In this document: positions 9,065 through 17,055 of the stretch, piece after piece
Layout of the letters: each line of letters opens with the position of its first letter
How positions within the stretch are numbered: the stretch's first letter is position 1
NCBI GenBank assembly: GCA_945900945.1
Contig: CAMDKL010000029.1
Span: 1 to 45,038, forward strand
From: Pirellula staleyi DSM 6068
GTDB taxonomy: Bacteria > Planctomycetota > Planctomycetia > Pirellulales > Pirellulaceae
DNA length: 45,038 bases
Reading direction: 5' to 3'
Made by a program: the position numbers and the translations under genes
Notes under the pieces: model-generated
Databases searched by the model: none
What the model saw: the letters and a program-made list of their open reading frames with translations, nothing else
Told to the model about the DNA's origin: nothing

Positions 9065-9939
9065 ATTTATCAGACCAAGAATTTAAAGACATCCGACTCG
9101 TCGTTCTACGACTCAGCGGGATTTGGCTTGGTGAGGACAAGCAGTATTTGATTCGTTCAAGACTAGAACCCATTTTGCGACTCAATAAATTATCAAGCTA
9201 TGCAGAATTGGTATTGCGATCGGCCGGCATCGCGGGTCTGGCTCTGCAAGAAGAAATCATCGAGGCAATTACGACGAAAGAGACGTCGTTCAATAGAGAT
9301 GGTCACCCGTTCGATGAGTTTCGGCGAACACTCTTGCCAGAGTTGATCCGAAATAAATTCGATAGACAACGCAGTATCGGCTTGCCATTTGGGAAATTGA
9401 GGATTTGGTCGGCGGCCTCTTCCACCGGGAATGAAGCATACAGTTTGGCGATGACCATCTTAGAGTACATCGAAACGCAACCTCAAAATGGGCTCAATCC
9501 AATTCGTTTGACTGCGGACAGTTTTCAAATATTGGCCAGCGACATATCGGAACAAGCGTTACAGAAAGCACGCGAAGGAAGTTATTACGAATGGGAGCTG
9601 GATCGAGGACTTTCAAACGAATGGAAGCTAAAGTACTTTGAAAAGAGCGACAGTCATTTTACCATCCAGCCGACAATTCGGGCCATGGTGGAATTCAAGC
9701 GAATAAATCTCATTAAACCTTTTGCAGACATCAACGGCTTCGACTTGGTACTGTGTCGAAATTTGCTTATTTATTTCGATCAAAACACGCGACGAGAGAT
9801 TGTGGATAAACTAGTAAACTCGTTAACGCAGGGCGGCATACTTATGTTGGGCGCGTCCGAGAGTCTTACGGTCTTGCCAAAAGGGCTCGTGCAAAGTCAA
9901 GTAGGCCGAACCGTCGTCTATCGAAAAACGGGCACTTAG
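9061..9939 (+). CDS. cheR: Chemotaxis methyltransferase CheR
   Basis: 292 residues. N-terminal helical CheR domain with ITTKETSFNRDGHPF, then a SAM-binding Rossmann domain with IWSAASSTGNEAYSLAM and the FDLVLCRNLLIYFD signature. It adds methyl groups from SAM to receptor glutamates, opposing CheB. ATG lies in the ATGA overlap with cheB. It is the last gene of the chemosensory operon and ends 9 bases from the convergent kinase/nucleotidyltransferase relic. No tetratricopeptide extension is present, so this is the plain short form. Confidence 0.95.
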   Translation: MNLSDQEFKDIRLVVLRLSGIWLGEDKQYLIRSRLEPILRLNKLSSYAELVLRSAGIAGLALQEEIIEAITTKETSFNRDGHPFDEFRRTLLPELIRNKFDRQRSIGLPFGKLRIWSAASSTGNEAYSLAMTILEYIETQPQNGLNPIRLTADSFQILASDISEQALQKAREGSYYEWELDRGLSNEWKLKYFEKSDSHFTIQPTIRAMVEFKRINLIKPFADINGFDLVLCRNLLIYFDQNTRREIVDKLVNSLTQGGILMLGASESLTVLPKGLVQSQVGRTVVYRKTGT

Positions 9940-9947
9940 GAGCTAGG

Positions 9948-11299
9948 CTAACTCCACTTGCATAGCTTATCAATATAAGCGGCGGAGTCGTCCCGAACCC
10001 AGCCGTCGAGTTGACCTGGATCCTTTATCTGCTGGCCACGCATTGTTTCAACCGCAATGTACTCGCACGACAAGTCAGAAAGCGTGCTCATATCGCCCTA
10101 AAGTTTCTCGAACTGAGTGACTGGAAACACATCTTCCTGGCCTAGCCCCCAGCGCTTCTTTACATCTTTGATCGTAATGTAGGTCGGTAGCTTCGCAGCC
10201 ATTGCTCGAACGGACTGATCAACCCATTCTGAGTTGCCCAGCTTCGCCCGATCTAAGCGGAAGGTCATCAAAAGCTGATCGATATCGATCCAGGTCGTCA
10301 TGGAGGAATAGAAAGTCAGTCCGAATTCATCGTGTTCGTTCGGCATGGCCATGCCCTCAAGCAGCCTTCGTTTGCCATCCACGACTGCCAATCCCCCACC
10401 GCGGTCCTCTATGCGACGACCAACCACTTCGAAACTAAAGCATGCGCCTGATTCGATGTGTTTACTCAATACCAAAGGATTTAAATTGGCGCCTAAAGTA
10501 TCGATGTTGTGCAATAGTAAATACTTAAGCGATGGCCGTTCCGTTAGCATTTTATGCAATAATCCATTGCGTAGCATGTTTGGAATCTCGTACCAGTGCC
10601 CAACCGGGTGCATGCACTGTTGGGGACCCGTGAATCCGAAATTGCCTACGCTGACCAAGTGCTTTTCTAAAGGTTCATGCGTCCTATAGCCGGTCGTAAA
10701 GACATGCGGTACAGGGCACTTGAATAGCTCGGACGTGAGTCGACTCTTTGCCAAATGCAATTCAATAAAGCTTCGGTGCTTTCCGGCGAATTGGGCGAAT
10801 GGGTGCAATCCTTTGACGACACCCGCACCTCCCGTCCAACGCGATCCAATTCCGGCAGCTAACCAAACCACGGCGACTTGCCCTGACGCGATCGCTTGCC
10901 GGCCGAGTCTAGAATCGACGGGTCAAAAAAGAATCCCATCCCGCCACCCGACATGCCGCCGAACACAAGAAAACCCCAGAACCGCTCGCCCCACCGGACG
11001 CGACACTGTTCGATCATCGACTCGGTAAAGCGGTTGGTGCACCAGGGTATGATCGTTTGTAACGGACCAAATACTTTTCTGTTACCATTTCAAGAATCGG
11101 ACCGACGTTTTGAGCCATTCCACCGTAAATCAGTACCAGACTGTTTTGGAATGCAATGCGAGATGCATCGGAGATACGATCCTCACGCAGAAATGAACCC
11201 AGGTTGCTTCGGCGTAAGGTTGTTCACGACCACGGTCCACAGTCTGCCGTCCGACGGGGTCTTCAAACCATATTCACTGGAGGCGAACTCCTCCTCCAT
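9948..11299 (-). pseudogene. Relic of a GHMP-kinase / UDP-sugar pyrophosphorylase-like fusion
   Basis: Conserved pieces lie in order in several frames of the minus strand. From 5': a short piece with [11 protein letters not shown] (in the read-through frame of the DUF1559 stop, assignment weak); frame 11190-11014 with [22 protein letters not shown]; frame from about 11040 to 10859 with [21 protein letters not shown], a GHMP-kinase-like glycine motif; then 10922-10098 with [16 protein letters not shown] and KGLHP, the nucleotide-binding motif of UDPGP-family pyrophosphorylases, plus a further 240 matching residues. A TAG at 10098-10100 (probably once TGG, Trp) interrupts it, but the same frame runs on for 49 codons (RGQQIKDPGQLDGW) to 9948. 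So at least two frameshifts and one nonsense change. The domain order kinase then pyrophosphorylase suggests sugar to sugar-1-phosphate to NDP-sugar. Substrate unknown. Confidence 0.75.
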
Positions 11300-12307
11300 C
11301 TACTCCTCGATTTGCGATACTTCACCGCCATTTGGCGTACCTAGTGCACGCCAAATCGGTAGCGATAAACTCTCCGATAAAAATCGTACCGACCCATCCG
11401 CTAGCCCGATTTGAACACCTCCGATGTGATAACTTCGCGAGGTAACGGCTGCGTAAGTGATATTCGTCGTCGTCTTGCCTTCTCGCGACGAGTTAAAGTC
11501 AATATCGTAAAGCTTGCCCGCGTCGGTATAAGGGACTTTGGTATTGGGGCGAAACGTCATGGTAAATCCAGACTGATGAACGCGGCTATCGACCCATTCA
11601 GTGTGTCCCGAATTGGATTTAAAGCTCCCGCCCAAACCAGCGATATCATTAGGAGAAAGCGGAGGAGTAGTTCCAATTGCACTCGGATTTCCACCATCGC
11701 GCAAGTAAGGTGTCCAGCCCTTTACCTCCGCGAATGCAACCGTGTTGCTCAATCCATCTGAGATAGTAGAAAATGAGTTGCGCCCATTGACGAGGAATAG
11801 ACCCGAACCCGTGCCCCTTGTCGCGGGCGAATACACAAACCACTCCCCCATATTTGCTGCATAGCTGAGCGGGTAATGAGAGAAATTGGGATCAGCAGGT
11901 TGCGGATCCGGTCGAACACGATCGTTCGCTTCACTCGGACAGACGTAGGTGGAGACTCTCGTTTTAGCAACAGTCCCTTGCACCGCGTAACTGAGATTCC
12001 AATCGATCCCGTTTTGAAGATTGGCTTGCTCCAGAAAGGATAACAATCGGGACTGCACAGACCAACTATCGGATACAACATCGGTTCGGTGCACTGCGCT
12101 GGGCGGAACTCGATTGAAAGCGCTATGATAATTGTGGAGCGAGATTCCCATTTGCCGAACATTGTTCGAACAACTCATTCTCCGCGCCGCCTCGCGAGCG
12201 GCTTGAACTGCGGGCAAAAGAAGCCCTACCAGAATGCCAATTATGGCAATAACCACCAACAACTCAACCAACGTAAACGCAGGACGACTTACCGAAACTC
12301 TCATCAT
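11300..12307 (-). CDS. DUF1559 prepilin-like protein
   Basis: 335 residues. The N-terminus is a type IV prepilin-like leader and hydrophobic helix: [19 protein letters not shown], then [17 protein letters not shown], diagnostic of the very large planctomycete DUF1559 family. The C-terminus has the usual [16 protein letters not shown] and a Gly-Gly-Glu-Val end, so the protein is full length. It is expected to be cleaved by a prepilin peptidase and sit at the inner membrane or in a pseudopilus; the precise job is unknown for the family. It has its own upstream promoter candidate at 12427-12455 and sits between two decayed gene groups, apparently intact. Confidence 0.9.
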   Translation of the reverse strand: MMRVSVSRPAFTLVELLVVIAIIGILVGLLLPAVQAAREAARRMSCSNNVRQMGISLHNYHSAFNRVPPSAVHRTDVVSDSWSVQSRLLSFLEQANLQNGIDWNLSYAVQGTVAKTRVSTYVCPSEANDRVRPDPQPADPNFSHYPLSYAANMGEWFVYSPATRGTGSGLFLVNGRNSFSTISDGLSNTVAFAEVKGWTPYLRDGGNPSAIGTTPPLSPNDIAGLGGSFKSNSGHTEWVDSRVHQSGFTMTFRPNTKVPYTDAGKLYDIDFNSSREGKTTTNITYAAVTSRSYHIGGVQIGLADGSVRFLSESLSLPIWRALGTPNGGEVSQIEE

Positions 12308-12426
12308 AAACCTCGATCGACAATGCAGTAACTACGAAGTAGCCCGACTATGGGGCCTAGCTAAATTGGCTGGCTACTAGAAATTCTGAAAAGAAATCGA
12401 TGGCCAGCTTGTTGATACTGAGTCTC

Positions 12427-12455
12427 ATTTAAGCACCGTTCAATGAAGTTGTCAA
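12427..12455 (-). promoter_or_regulatory. Sigma70-like promoter for the DUF1559 gene
   Basis: On the minus strand TTGACA (12455-12450) is followed after exactly 17 bases by TTAAAT (12432-12427). This gives a start site near 12420 and a leader of about 113 bases to the ATG at 12307. The remainder of the gap between the gene and the sulfatase relic shows nothing else. Confidence 0.5.
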
Positions 12456-12492
12456 GCTAATTTGTGAATGTTCTACCGATTCAGATAATTTA

Positions 12493-12841
12493 TCACGATA
12501 TTCCACTCCGTCCTGCATGGGTCTTACAAAAGTGATTGTTTTGCCAAACGGGGCTGAGGCCGGTGAGGACGGCGGAGCGCGTAGGCGAATAGAGCGGGCT
12601 GGCAGAGTAGGCCCGAGTGGATGTCATACCGCGTTTTGCGAGTCGGTCGAGGTTGGGGCGTCTGGTGGAATTTGCTGTGACCGTAGAGTGATGTATCGGC
12701 CCAACCGAGGTCGTCTGCAAGGATGAAGACAACATTGGGCTAAGTCTCGGCATAAACCGATTGGCACGACAGCGCGAAGGAGCCAAGGATTGGGAGATAA
12801 ACAAAAAGGGCGAGGCGAAATCTCAATGGTTCTCTCTGCAA
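12493..12841 (-). pseudogene. Sulfatase relic 2: N-terminal part, active-site cysteine lost
   Basis: From TTG 12841 the frame encodes a signal peptide ([17 protein letters not shown]...VYAET), a TAG at 12742-12740 where a lysine or glutamine is expected, then [20 protein letters not shown], the metal-binding start of formylglycine sulfatases. An extra C in a four-base run at 12655-12658 shifts the frame; the next frame continues [32 protein letters not shown]. The sulfatase signature C/S-x-P-x-R here begins with Tyr (TAT, 12589-12591), so the residue converted to formylglycine is gone. After LTGLSP the homology stops and a TGA closes it. Nonsense, frameshift, active-site loss and truncation together make it dead. 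Confidence 0.85.
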
Positions 12842-12852
12842 GTTTGAACTTA

Positions 12853-13308
12853 TTACTTTCTTGCACCGCCAGGAGTAATGGTGGTGACGGGTTCGCCGGC
12901 CAAGAGTGGATTCCCAAAAACACCTTGCGAGTCACCCTGCTGTTTCATCCATGCATCCAAGTCATTACGAAGCTCGGCCAAGCGTGAGGCTTGGAGCGGA
13001 TCCGTGGCAAGATTATTCCATTCGAACGGATCGACGGCGAGATCATAGAGTTCTTCAGCGGGTCGCGTTGTGTAGCGATTTACGGTCTCCGCAGCGGTAG
13101 CGTCCTTCTTCGCAGCGTCCAGTCAAGTTTTCCAATACACGAGGCCGCTGGGCCCGCTCGACCGCGAAATGTGAGTGTGATGCTGGAACTCGGGATGCAG
13201 GTTGCGAATGTACTTCCAGTTCTGCGTTCGCACAGCGCGGATGGGATAAACGTTGAAGTCGCCATCGCCGATATGTGTTGCGAAGATGTGTTCGTTTCTC
13301 CGGTTGTG
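12853..13308 (-). pseudogene. Sulfatase relic 1: C-terminal part with in-frame TGA
   Basis: The minus strand encodes the C-terminal third of an arylsulfatase: EHIFATHIGDGDFNVYPIR, RTQNWKYIRNLHPEF, then after an in-frame TGA at 13125-13123 (where Trp would fit) LDAAKKDATAA, RPAEELYDLAVDPFEWNNLA and LDAWMKQQGD, ending at TAA 12853. The ELYDL..DP.E..NLA block is typical of sulfatase C-termini. It lies upstream of the N-terminal relic, so these are remains of two tandem genes, not one split gene. The 5' end abuts the 64-bp repeat at 13289-13352 after a stop at 13311-13309. Confidence 0.8.
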
Positions 13309-13352
13309 TCAGCGGGTGATGGTTATGCCAGTTTACTTAGGTACAGTTGCTT
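13289..13352. repeat. Dispersed 64-bp repeat, copy A
   Basis: Matches 26352-26415 at 55 of 64 positions without gaps, including an identical 22-base core (ggtgatggttatgccagttt and on). Copy B is the leader of the GxxExxY gene, ending at its start codon. Copy A sits between the stop codon of myo-inositol oxygenase and the sulfatase relic, with no GxxExxY gene attached. Confidence 0.8.
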
Positions 13353-14217
13353 ACCATTCGATTTGGCGAGGAAAAAACTCTGCGATCAACTCCTCATAGA
13401 AGGGCCTTAATGTGGCGACATCCATGCGTTCGTCCCGTTTTGTATAGAGATCGTATTGATTGAAATCATTGACCCAGACAAACATTTCGCGATCGCGATC
13501 GTTCAAGAGAGATTGATATGCATGTTCGCGGTGAATCGGATAGCAAGAGTGGTAGCGAATCATGTACAGCCCAGGCAGGGGCAAGAAGTCTTTGACAACG
13601 TGGTACAAATATTCGTCGTGCCCCCAAGACAGCAGGACTTGATCTAACCCACAGCCCGATTCGTAGATACCCAACTCGGTCTGGTACCGAACGTTATGGA
13701 AATCCTCGTTCGCATGGAAAGCTTCGTAAAAGACGATCTTTTCGGAGTAGCGACAGCCAACAGGGAACGTATCACCGACGACTGCCCACTGAGGCTCATC
13801 CCACAAACAAAGGATCTTGCCTAGATCGTGGATGAGCCCGGTCAGAATATACCATCGTGGTCGGCCCGCCTTGCGAATGGCTTCAGCCGTTTGCAGTAAA
13901 TGCTCAATCTGTGGGAGATCAATATCGGGGTCGCTATCATCGACAAGCGTATTTAGGTACTCCATCGCGTCCCAAATACCCATACGACGTTGGTTGAGAG
14001 ACAGATAATGCTCACGCTTGTGTTTCACAAAGTCGAGCGTCTGGTTTTGATGATTCAATCGATAGAACTCCTTAACGCTCGGTCTCGCTTCGGCCGCATA
14101 GTTTCGGAACGATGCCGCAGCATCTAGGGTCGGTTTTGGATAACGCCGGAGCAAATCATCTTCCCATTCGTCCAAACTGACCAAGGGTTGATCGCTATTT
14201 GGGTTGTTAGATTTCAC
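13351..14217 (-). CDS. Myo-inositol oxygenase (inositol to D-glucuronate)
   Basis: 288 residues, matching the size of the animal enzyme (about 285). It is an HD-domain-like di-iron oxygenase: [42 protein letters not shown] and [10 protein letters not shown] supply the iron ligands, and [12 protein letters not shown] with the C-terminal IEW ending are family features. It uses O2 to cleave the ring of myo-inositol to D-glucuronate. It is the last gene after a sugar-type ABC importer on the same strand, from which it is separated by a 190-base stretch of three repeats. The pairing implies that the importer carries inositol. Its stop codon touches repeat copy A, but the conserved C-terminus is intact. 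Confidence 0.93.
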   Translation of the reverse strand: MKSNNPNSDQPLVSLDEWEDDLLRRYPKPTLDAAASFRNYAAEARPSVKEFYRLNHQNQTLDFVKHKREHYLSLNQRRMGIWDAMEYLNTLVDDSDPDIDLPQIEHLLQTAEAIRKAGRPRWYILTGLIHDLGKILCLWDEPQWAVVGDTFPVGCRYSEKIVFYEAFHANEDFHNVRYQTELGIYESGCGLDQVLLSWGHDEYLYHVVKDFLPLPGLYMIRYHSCYPIHREHAYQSLLNDRDREMFVWVNDFNQYDLYTKRDERMDVATLRPFYEELIAEFFPRQIEW

Positions 14218-14238
14218 GGTAAGATTTCCTTTTATGAT

Positions 14239-14406
14239 GTTTAACCGGCGCAGCCGCGAGATCAGCTAGTATAGCTGCATTCACAACGCCGTGACTTGTT
14301 TAACCGGCGCAGCCGTTGGATCGAGTAGTATAGTTGCATTCACAACGCCCGCCGCTGCGCGGGTTAAACGAGTTGCAGCCGCGAGATCGAGTAGTATAGT
14401 TGCATC
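14239..14406. repeat. Three imperfect tandem repeats of about 45-65 bp
   Basis: Units start near 14239, 14298 and 14364 and share the core cagccg(c/t)(g/t)(a/g)gatc(g)agtagtatag(t/c)tgcat; the first two also share tgtttaaccggcg at the front and tcacaacgcc at the back. They fill the gap between the permease and myo-inositol oxygenase genes. Unequal unit lengths and no spacer structure rule out a CRISPR array. They may be a processing or attenuation site between importer and oxygenase, or a planctomycete dispersed repeat. Confidence 0.8.
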
Positions 14407-14407
14407 T

Positions 14408-15445
14408 CTACTCTTGTCTGCGATTGCGAAATTGATCTATCGACACAGCGGCGATGATAATGATACCGATCATGATATCCTGTGTTGCATTGACGACTCC
14501 CAGTTGATCGCAGCCGCTCGAAATCACACCCATTATCAACGCGCCAGAGAGTGTCCCTAGCACGGAGCCGCGTCCGCCGTTCAAGCTACCACCGCCAATA
14601 ACTACCGCTGCGATAAACTTTAACTCTTTGCCGATGCCTTCACCAGGGTTGGCCATTCGCAGCAAGGAAAACGAGTAAAGTCCCGCGATACCAAACAAAA
14701 CTCCTGCCAACGCATAAACAACCAATTTCGTCCCAAACACGTTGACACCGCAGAGCCTCGCAGTCGCTTCGTTCGATCCCACTGCTAGTACATGCCTTCC
14801 AAAAACAGTAAGCGACAAAATGATCGCCACCACTACGGAAATTGCCAATGCAAACCATACGCCGCTAGGAATATTTGGCAACCAACCATACCAATGCGGG
14901 GGTGCGGTAGACGTGAATTTGGTCATCCATTCCGGAATTCGCTTACGATCTACAAAGACCGTCGAACTGTTTGCCAGGTGTTTTGCAATCCCGAGGAAAA
15001 TGGTCATCGAACCCAACGTCACGATGAACGGCGGGATTCGAAGAATGCCGATGAACAAACCGTTGAACAATCCGCAGACCGCTCCAGTGCCTACCGCGGC
15101 GAGCACCGCGATCGCGACCGGACAATCGGCGTTGAGAGTGCATGCAAGCACGGTAGCACATAACATACTCGCTGTTCCAGCCGATAGATCAATGCCACCC
15201 GTCATGATAATCAAAGTCATACCTAACGCCGCTACCGCCACAGGTGCCGTAAATACTAAAATGACGCGAGCATTTCGAATCTCGATGAAACGACCTTGTC
15301 CCCAGACTTGGTCTGCTATCGCAAAGCCCAACGTAACGAGAATCAGCGCCATCAGCGGCCCCAGCCGTTCCATCCACCATCGCCAACGGAATTGCGAATC
15401 CGCTTTTTTTATACGACTTCTCATAGGTCCCATGATTCTGAGCAC
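14408..15445 (-). CDS. ABC sugar-type importer, permease (RbsC-like; probably inositol)
   Basis: 345 residues, mostly hydrophobic, with about eight to ten membrane spans. It shows the BPD_transp_2 signature: TLIIMTGGIDLSAGT near residue 80, PPFIVTLGSMTIFLG near 145, and a final AAVVIGGGSLNGGRGSVLGTLSGALIMG. This is the ribose/xylose/inositol permease family. GTG 15445 is the longest start; ATGs at 15433 and 15424 fit equally well. It is the third gene in the binding protein, ATPase, permease, myo-inositol oxygenase series. The inositol call is inference from the oxygenase; the family also moves ribose, xylose and galactose. Confidence 0.92.
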   Translation of the reverse strand: MLRIMGPMRSRIKKADSQFRWRWWMERLGPLMALILVTLGFAIADQVWGQGRFIEIRNARVILVFTAPVAVAALGMTLIIMTGGIDLSAGTASMLCATVLACTLNADCPVAIAVLAAVGTGAVCGLFNGLFIGILRIPPFIVTLGSMTIFLGIAKHLANSSTVFVDRKRIPEWMTKFTSTAPPHWYGWLPNIPSGVWFALAISVVVAIILSLTVFGRHVLAVGSNEATARLCGVNVFGTKLVVYALAGVLFGIAGLYSFSLLRMANPGEGIGKELKFIAAVVIGGGSLNGGRGSVLGTLSGALIMGVISSGCDQLGVVNATQDIMIGIIIIAAVSIDQFRNRRQE

Positions 15446-15507
15446 TCCAATCTTGGTGGCATTCGCCGGGAAGTGTCTTTTTTAAATTGTTTCGATCGGT
15501 GTTGTAT

Positions 15508-17043
15508 TCACGCCGTTACCTTCTCCGGTTCGATGTCGTTGTCCAAGGCTATGGCTACCGAAAGGACTTCGCTCTCTGTCCATTCGCATGCTGCCCTTAG
15601 CTCGCGAAGCTTCCCCCGCGACATGACCCCTACTGTATCGCAGACGGCCAGTAGCTCTGGCAGGTACGAACTCACAAAGATGATACTCTTACCCTCTCTG
15701 GCTAGTTCCCCAATCAGTCGATAAATCTCTGCTTTGGTCCCGACGTCAATGCCACGGGTTGGCTCATCTAATAGCAATATCCTTGCGTCTTGGTGCAGGA
15801 CGCGAGCGATTGCGACCTTCTGCTGGTTGCCGCCAGACAATTGGCCAATGGTTTGTTCTGGACCGTGGGCCTTGATGGACAATCGCGTCATCCATTTCTC
15901 GACCGCCACATGTCGACGCTTGAGCCTCAATAGCCCACCTACACTGTATTGATGGATCGCAGAAAGGGTTAGATTGTCTGCAATGGAGAGTTTCTGGGCT
16001 AAGCCTTCGCCTTTTCGATCTTCGGAAACCAGTCCGAAACCGGCAGCGATGCGAGCCCGCGGGCTCGCAGTTGGAAAGCGACCGTTGAGTTGGACTCGCC
16101 CCTTCGCAACGCGATCGAGTCCAAATAGGCATCGTAGTGTTTCCGTTCGCCCCGCTCCGATCAAGCCGAATAGGCCAAGGATCTCGCCTCGACGCAATTC
16201 CATACTGACTCTACATGGCATTCTCCGGCCTTCCATTCGATCCACTAGCATGGTTGGTTCACCCATCGCATGTTGTATGGTCGGAAAAAGATTTTCAACG
16301 CTGCGACCAATCATCAGGGACACGATCTGCTCATCGTTGGTATCCGACAGGCAACCTGCTCCCGCCGTTTGTCCATCGCGCAGCACGACGTATCGCGTGG
16401 CGATTTCGCGTATTTCCTCGAGGAAATGGCTGATATAAATGATCGCTAGCCCCTGCTCTTGCAATCGCGTGATGATCGCAAACAGTCGCTGGACATCGTG
16501 TCGCGACAATGAACTCGTCGGCTCGTCGAAGATCATGACACGTGCATCCGAGACCAATGCTCTTGCAATTTCCACCACTTGCTGCACCCCTATCGACAAT
16601 GAACCGACGCATCGTTGCGGGCTCAGGTCGGCATGGCCAAGGAGCGCCAGCGCTCGACGGATTTTCTCGCGCTGTTCACCCGTCCGCACAAATCCAAATC
16701 GACTGTGCTCACATCCCAGCATGATATTGTCTTCCACAGTCAAATCACGGGCCAAATTCAGCTCTTGATAAATCATGGCGATACCAGCGCGCCTTGCGTC
16801 CACAGGTCGCATTGGCTGAAACGGTCGACCATTCAATTCAATGGAGCCAGAATCGGGAGAATGGGCACCTGAGAGTACTTTCATCAACGTACTTTTGCCG
16901 GCGCCGTTCTCGCCGATCAGTGCAAGCGTCTCACCTCCGAACGCCTCCAGGGACACATCGTGCAGGGCCTGCGTAGCACCGAATCGTTTTGCAATCCGGT
17001 CCATGACTAGCAATGGGGTACGTACGTCGACGGCTAAGTTCAT
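15508..17043 (-). CDS. ABC sugar-type importer, double ATPase (RbsA/MglA-like)
   Basis: 511 residues with two tandem ABC domains, typical for the family. First domain: Walker A GENGAGKST, signature LSIGVQQVVEIARAL, Walker B VMIFDEPTSSLS. Second domain: degenerate P-loop GLIGAGRTET, intact signature LSGGNQQKVAIARVL, Walker B LLLDEPTRGIDVG. The one-good, one-degenerate P-loop arrangement is normal here. It powers import of the sugar or polyol captured by the lipoprotein. The start lies 12 bases after the end of the binding-protein gene. Confidence 0.95.
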   Translation of the reverse strand: MNLAVDVRTPLLVMDRIAKRFGATQALHDVSLEAFGGETLALIGENGAGKSTLMKVLSGAHSPDSGSIELNGRPFQPMRPVDARRAGIAMIYQELNLARDLTVEDNIMLGCEHSRFGFVRTGEQREKIRRALALLGHADLSPQRCVGSLSIGVQQVVEIARALVSDARVMIFDEPTSSLSRHDVQRLFAIITRLQEQGLAIIYISHFLEEIREIATRYVVLRDGQTAGAGCLSDTNDEQIVSLMIGRSVENLFPTIQHAMGEPTMLVDRMEGRRMPCRVSMELRRGEILGLFGLIGAGRTETLRCLFGLDRVAKGRVQLNGRFPTASPRARIAAGFGLVSEDRKGEGLAQKLSIADNLTLSAIHQYSVGGLLRLKRRHVAVEKWMTRLSIKAHGPEQTIGQLSGGNQQKVAIARVLHQDARILLLDEPTRGIDVGTKAEIYRLIGELAREGKSIIFVSSYLPELLAVCDTVGVMSRGKLRELRAACEWTESEVLSVAIALDNDIEPEKVTA

Positions 17044-17055
17044 AGACGTTGGCGG

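Noticed and set aside
11300-12307. Alanine instead of glycine before the FTLVELL prepilin motif as a lost cleavage site
   Set aside because: RAFTLVELL is common in planctomycete DUF1559 proteins, so it is not evidence of an altered protein.
12655-12658. Programmed frameshift in the C-run of the second sulfatase
   Set aside because: The same gene has a separate TAG, has lost its active-site cysteine and is truncated, so a functional frameshift is not credible.
13123-13125. In-frame TGA in the sulfatase relic as selenocysteine or recoding
   Set aside because: The position fits a Trp in an ordinary stretch, the 5' two thirds of the gene are missing, and the neighbouring sulfatase is also dead. 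A nonsense mutation explains it.
14239-14406. CRISPR-like array between permease and oxygenase
   Set aside because: Only three units of unequal length, the similarity covers nearly the whole unit, and there are no unique spacers or cas genes.
14742-15485. 247-codon plus-strand frame opposite the permease
   Set aside because: It is the antisense of a strongly recognised permease gene and its translation has no family features.
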